64,000 bases of DNA. It comes from Streptomyces fradiae. GTDB taxonomy: Bacteria; Actinomycetota; Actinomycetes; Streptomycetales; Streptomycetaceae. The stretch covers positions 6,014,001 through 6,078,000 of the forward strand of contig NZ_CP065958.1 in NCBI RefSeq assembly GCF_041270065.1, written 5' to 3'. Every line of letters begins with the position of its first letter. The first letter of the stretch is position 1. A program made the position numbers and the translations under genes. The notes below the pieces were generated by a model that saw nothing but the letters and a program-made list of their open reading frames with translations, had not been told where the DNA came from and did not search any database. This document shows, one piece after another, positions 60,625 through 64,000 of this stretch.

Positions 60625-61218
60625 ATGGCGAAGACCGGTACGACGACCCAGGGGCTGCGCGCGGCGATCGAGCGCAGCGGCTACTACCCGGCCCTCGTGG
60701 CCGAGGCGGTGGAGGCCGCCGTCGGCGGCGAGGCCGTCACGTCGTACGTGGTCCACCAGGAGACCACCTTCGACGCCAACGAGGTCCGGCGGCACGTCAC
60801 CGTCCTCGTCCTCACGGCCAACCGCTTCATCGTCAGCCACACCGACGAGCAGTCCGCCGACAACAGCTCCCCGACGCCGTACGCCACGACCTCCACCGAG
60901 TCCGTGAAGCTCGACCGGATCTCCTCCATCGTCGTCAGCCGCGTCGTCGCCAACCCCGAGGCGTACACCCCGGGCACCCTGCCCCGCGAGGTCGTCCTCA
61001 CCATCGGCTGGGGCGCCGTCTCCCGGATCGACCTGGAGCCGGCCGCCTGCGGCGACCCCAACTGCGACGCCGACCACGGCTACACCGGCAGCTCCACCGC
61101 CGACGACCTCAGCCTCCGGGTCAGCGACGCCGGCGACGGCCCGGACACCGTCAAGCAGACCCTCGCCTTCGCCCAGGCGCTCTCCGAGGCCACCGCGACG
61201 ACCCCGGCCGCCCGCTGA
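60625..61218 (+). CDS. DUF5998 family protein
   Basis: The protein has 197 residues from ATG 60625 (MAKTGTTTQGLRAAIERSGYYP). The sequence looks like the actinobacterial DUF5998 family: VTSYVVHQETTFDANEVRRH and FIVSHTDEQSADN with a later CGDPNCDADHGYTGS segment whose two Cys and one His could bind a metal. The function is unknown. Its TGA overlaps the ATG of the phosphodiesterase gene (TGATG), so the two are coupled; together they may process a common substrate. Confidence 0.85.
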   Translation: MAKTGTTTQGLRAAIERSGYYPALVAEAVEAAVGGEAVTSYVVHQETTFDANEVRRHVTVLVLTANRFIVSHTDEQSADNSSPTPYATTSTESVKLDRISSIVVSRVVANPEAYTPGTLPREVVLTIGWGAVSRIDLEPAACGDPNCDADHGYTGSSTADDLSLRVSDAGDGPDTVKQTLAFAQALSEATATTPAAR

Positions 61219-62423
61219 TGGTGCAGCCCACCGCCGTCGCACACGGCTGGCCTGACGAGCCGGAGCCGCTCGACCCCGCCACCGCGCCGCTCCCCGAGTA
61301 CGGCACCGGCTCGCTCGGCGACCTGCTGCCGACCCTGGTCGCCGGACAGGGCGTGCCCGGCTGCACCCCGCGGATCACGGAGCTCGCGCCCGCCGACCGC
61401 AACTGCGTCTTCCTCATCGACGGGCTCGGCTGGGAACAGATCCTCGCCCACCCCGACGAGGCGCCCTATCTGACCTCGCTGCTCGGCACCTCGCGCGGCG
61501 GCACCGGCCACCCGATCACCGCCGGCTTCCCCGCCACCACCGCGACCTCGCTCGCCTCCGTCGGCACCGGACGCTTCCCCGGCACCCACGGACTGCCCGG
61601 CTACACCGTGCGCAACCCCGACACCGGCGAACTGATGAACCAGCTGCGCTGGAAGCCGTGGACGCCGCCGCAGGTCTGGCAGCCGTACCCCACGGTCTTC
61701 CGGCTCGCCGACCAGGCCGGGATCCACACCGCCCAGGTCTCCTCGCCCGCCTTCCAGGACACCCCGCTCACCAAGATCGCGCTGAGCGGCGGCACCTTCC
61801 ACGGGCGCCTCTCCGGTGAGGAGCGGATGGACCTGGCAGCGGAGCAGCTGGCCGCCGGCGACCGCTCGCTCGTCTACACGTACTACAGCGAACTCGACGG
61901 CGCCGGACACCGCTTCGGCATCGACTCCGACGCCTGGCGCGGCCAGCTGATGTTCGTCGACCGGCTGGTCCAGCGACTCGCCGAACAGCTCCCGCCGCGC
62001 TCCGCGCTCTACGTCACCGCCGACCACGGCATGGTGGACATCCCCTTCGACGAGGACCACCGGCTCGACTTCGACGAGGACTGGGAGCTGCGGGCCGGTG
62101 TCGCGCTGCTCGGCGGCGAGGGCCGCGCCCGGCACGTCTACGCCGTCCCCGGCGCCGCGTCCGACGTCCTGACCTGCTGGCAGGAGGTCATCGGCGACCG
62201 CTTCTGGGTGGCGAGCCGCGAGGAGGCCGTCGCGCTCGGCTGGTTCGGCGACACGATCGACGAGCGGGTGTACGGACGGATCGGCGACGTGGTCGCCGCC
62301 GCCCAGGGCCCCCTCGCCATCACCGCCTCCGTCAACGAGCCCAACGAGTCCGCCATGACCGGCATGCACGGCTCGATGACCCCGGAGGAGCAGCTGGTGC
62401 CGCTGCTCGAAGTGCGTACCTGA
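61218..62423 (+). CDS. Alkaline-phosphatase-superfamily phosphodiesterase/nucleotide pyrophosphatase
   Basis: The protein has 401 residues. Metal-site motifs of the NPP type are seen: VFLIDGLGWEQI (Asp), GFPATTATSLASVGTG with the Thr nucleophile, YYSELDGAGHRFG (Asp, His) and VTADHGMVDIP (Asp-His). A later MHGSM near the C-terminus adds a His. It has no signal peptide, so it likely acts inside the cell on a phosphodiester or nucleotide. It is translationally coupled to the DUF5998 gene and followed by thymidine kinase. Confidence 0.9.
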   Translation: MVQPTAVAHGWPDEPEPLDPATAPLPEYGTGSLGDLLPTLVAGQGVPGCTPRITELAPADRNCVFLIDGLGWEQILAHPDEAPYLTSLLGTSRGGTGHPITAGFPATTATSLASVGTGRFPGTHGLPGYTVRNPDTGELMNQLRWKPWTPPQVWQPYPTVFRLADQAGIHTAQVSSPAFQDTPLTKIALSGGTFHGRLSGEERMDLAAEQLAAGDRSLVYTYYSELDGAGHRFGIDSDAWRGQLMFVDRLVQRLAEQLPPRSALYVTADHGMVDIPFDEDHRLDFDEDWELRAGVALLGGEGRARHVYAVPGAASDVLTCWQEVIGDRFWVASREEAVALGWFGDTIDERVYGRIGDVVAAAQGPLAITASVNEPNESAMTGMHGSMTPEEQLVPLLEVRT

Positions 62424-62483
62424 GGCCCGCGGCCCCCTCTCCTTCCCCACCGTCCCCCGATTTCGAAAGGTCCTCGACCTCCC

Positions 62484-63131
62484 ATGCCCGAGCTGGTGTT
62501 CTTCTCCGGAACGATGGACTGCGGAAAGAGCACCCTCGCTCTTCAGATCGAACACAACCGCTCGGCCCGCGGCCTCGAGGGCATGATCTTCACCCGGGAC
62601 GACCGGGCCGGCGAGGGCAAGCTGTCCTCCCGCCTCGGCCTGGTCACCGACGCCGTCGAGGCCGCCGAGGGCTTCGACTTCTACGCGTACCTCGTCACCC
62701 ATCTGTCGAAGGGCGGGCGCTGCGACTACGTCATCTGCGACGAGGCGCAGTTCCTCGCCCCCGAGCAGATCGACCAGCTCGCCCGAGTGGTCGACGACCT
62801 GGAGCTCGACGTCTTCGCCTTCGGCATCACCACCGACTTCCGCTCCAAGCTGTTCCCCGGCTCGCAGCGCCTGGTGGAACTCGCCGACCGGGTCGAGGTG
62901 CTCCAGGTCGAGGCCCTGTGCTGGTGCGGCGCCCGGGCCACGCACAACGCGCGCACCGTCGGCGGCGCCATGGTCGTCGAGGGCGCGCAGGTCGTGGTCG
63001 GCGACGTCAACGCGGGCGACGAGGTCGGCTACGAAGTGCTGTGCCGGCGCCACCACCGCAAGCGGATGACGAGCGCGACGGCGCGCGCGGCGGCCCTGTC
63101 GCCGGACGTCCTGCCGGTCACGATGAACTGA
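62484..63131 (+). CDS. tdk: Thymidine kinase (type II)
   Basis: The enzyme phosphorylates thymidine for salvage. The 215-residue product has the P-loop GTMDCGKST (residues 9-17), the DEAQF motif (CDEAQFLAPEQI) and the lasso segment with four zinc ligands (CWCGARATHNAR and CRRHHR). AAAGGT with further purines upstream of ATG 62484 gives a weak ribosome site. It is 60 bases after the phosphodiesterase gene, possibly in the same transcript. It adds to the dNTP-supply genes of the window. Confidence 0.95.
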   Translation: MPELVFFSGTMDCGKSTLALQIEHNRSARGLEGMIFTRDDRAGEGKLSSRLGLVTDAVEAAEGFDFYAYLVTHLSKGGRCDYVICDEAQFLAPEQIDQLARVVDDLELDVFAFGITTDFRSKLFPGSQRLVELADRVEVLQVEALCWCGARATHNARTVGGAMVVEGAQVVVGDVNAGDEVGYEVLCRRHHRKRMTSATARAAALSPDVLPVTMN

Positions 63132-63200
63132 GGCCACTCGCCCGGCTCGCCCCGCCCGGCCCGCCGGTGCACGGCCGGACCCCTGCTTCACGGCGTGTTC

Positions 63201-63222
63201 TCCGCAGATTCTGCTCTGCGGA
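63201..63222. promoter_or_regulatory. Candidate operator of the MFS gene
   Basis: TCCGCAGA-TTCTGC-TCTGCGGA is a perfect inverted repeat of 8-bp arms, 41 bases before the MFS start codon. IclR- and MarR-type regulators of aromatic catabolism use similar sites; the actual regulator is not in the window. Confidence 0.45.
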
Positions 63223-63263
63223 ATCTTCTGTTCCGTCGGGGTGCCCGCAGGCACCTTGTGACC

Positions 63264-64000
63264 ATGAGCACAGCGAAGAGCGGCCCCGTCGAAGCGGCCG
63301 CGCCCTGGAGACCCGCCGCCCTCGTCATCGGCCTTTGCTGGTTGATCGTCGTCTTCGACGGCTACGACCTCATCGTCTACGGCACGACCATCCCGGCCCT
63401 GCTCAAGGAGCCGGGCTGGCAGCTCACCCCCGGCCAGGCCGGCACCATCGGCAGCCTCGCGTTCGCCGGCATGCTCGTCGGCGCGCTGTTCGCCGGCAAC
63501 CTGGCCGACCGGCTGGGCAGGCGGCGCACCATCCTCGCCTGTGTCACCTGGTTCACGCTGTTCACCGGCCTGTGCGGCCTCGCGCCGAACGCGGAGGTCT
63601 TCGGCGTGCTGCGCTTCGTCGCCGGCCTCGGCCTCGGCGGTCTGGTGCCGTCCGCGAACGCGCTCGCCGCCGAGTTCGTCCCGGCCCGGTTCCGCTCGGT
63701 CGGCGCCACCGCGATGATGTCCGGCGTCCCCATCGGCGGCGCGCTCGCCGCGATCATCGGCATCCCCACCCTGCCGGCGCTCGGCTGGGAGGCGCTCTAT
63801 CTCTTCGCCTTCAGCGGCTTCCTGCTCGTGGCCGCCCTCGGCCGCTGGCTGCCGGAGTCGGCCGTCTGGCTGCGCAGCAAGAACCGTGTCGACGAGGCCC
63901 GGGCCGTCGAGGCGCGGTACGGGCTCGGCGCGGCCGAGGACGCCCCGGCCGGGGATGCCGCTGCGACCGCCGCCCCGGCCACGTACCGCCCCGCCCTGAG
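63264..64000 (+). CDS. MFS transporter, aromatic acid:H+ symporter (AAHS) type, 3' end outside window
   Basis: The first 245 residues are visible from ATG 63264 (MSTAKSGPVEAAAPWRPAAL). FDGYDLIVYGTTIPALL in the first membrane helix and the loop GNLADRLGRRRTILACVTWF are typical of AAHS transporters such as PcaK and BenK. At least six membrane helices precede the charged central loop, in which the window ends. AAHS members take up benzoates, hydroxybenzoates or protocatechuate. An operator-like inverted repeat precedes the gene. No ribosome site is strong, and the gene is intact as far as it is seen. Confidence 0.88.
   Translation, partial: MSTAKSGPVEAAAPWRPAALVIGLCWLIVVFDGYDLIVYGTTIPALLKEPGWQLTPGQAGTIGSLAFAGMLVGALFAGNLADRLGRRRTILACVTWFTLFTGLCGLAPNAEVFGVLRFVAGLGLGGLVPSANALAAEFVPARFRSVGATAMMSGVPIGGALAAIIGIPTLPALGWEALYLFAFSGFLLVAALGRWLPESAVWLRSKNRVDEARAVEARYGLGAAEDAPAGDAAATAAPATYRPAL

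Overview
The window is a piece of a high-GC actinobacterial chromosome, almost certainly from Streptomyces. The evidence is codon use with G/C at nearly every third position, frequent GTG and TTG starts, and recognisable single-copy Streptomyces genes: hrdB, whiH, lexA, nrdR-nrdJ, parE, parC, ptsH with a DasR-type site, and a patA-like acetyltransferase. From memory, the order follows the conserved core block around SCO5799-SCO5846 of S. coelicolor. I see no prophage, integrase, insertion sequence or CRISPR array.

Layout. (1) 1-3169: an NRPS-independent siderophore locus with two IucA/IucC synthetases around an acetyltransferase. (2) 3220-10154: genome maintenance and dNTP supply. A DinG/XPD-type helicase converges with lexA, which has its own LexA box. 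nrdR follows with a twin NrdR-box operator, then class II ribonucleotide reductase nrdJ. A strong terminator and an odd tRNA-like structure lie downstream. (3) 10383-19599: small genes of mixed function, including unknown proteins, TerD, an arylamine N-acetyltransferase, a TetR/ABC-F divergent pair, a histidine phosphatase and an ADP-ribosylglycohydrolase. (4) 19805-33578: membrane proteins, RNase HII, a RecQ-like helicase with a phosphoribosyltransferase-like tail, a DUF4192 protein, a glycogen-debranching-like protein, a Nudix/NrtR-like regulator and an ABC ATPase-permease fusion. (5) 33739-36544: whiH (sporulation regulator) and hrdB (principal sigma factor). (6) 36695-47152: a secreted trypsin, a small zinc protein, parE, a DUF485/SSS acetate-type symporter pair, a repeat-rich spacer, a CitA/CitB-like two-component system and a CobW GTPase. 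(7) 47166-54886: a flavin monooxygenase/TetR pair with two operator palindromes, parC, and two overlapping M16 peptidase genes. (8) 54956-64000: a c-di-AMP (ydaO) riboswitch ahead of an M23 peptidase, a GntR regulator, ptsH, the patA-like gene, a DUF5998 protein, a phosphodiesterase, thymidine kinase and the start of an AAHS-type MFS transporter.

How the parts fit. ParE and ParC, encoded about 9 kb apart, are the two subunits of topoisomerase IV. NrdR, NrdJ and thymidine kinase belong to deoxynucleotide supply. LexA, the DinG-like helicase and the RecQ-like helicase belong to DNA repair. WhiH and HrdB link the block to development and to bulk transcription. HPr under DasR-type control and the patA-like enzyme tie it to carbon metabolism.

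No obviously new multi-gene system stands out; most of the window is conserved core. The features most worth a second look are the tRNA-like element with a 12-bp closing helix (10233-10314), the RecQ-phosphoribosyltransferase fusion, the paired DnaA-box-like inverted repeat before the DUF4192 gene, the roughly 165-bp tandem repeats after the symporter gene, two mutually exclusive hairpins before nrdJ, and a set of apparently leaderless promoters. All family assignments come from reading the translated sequence; no search was run.
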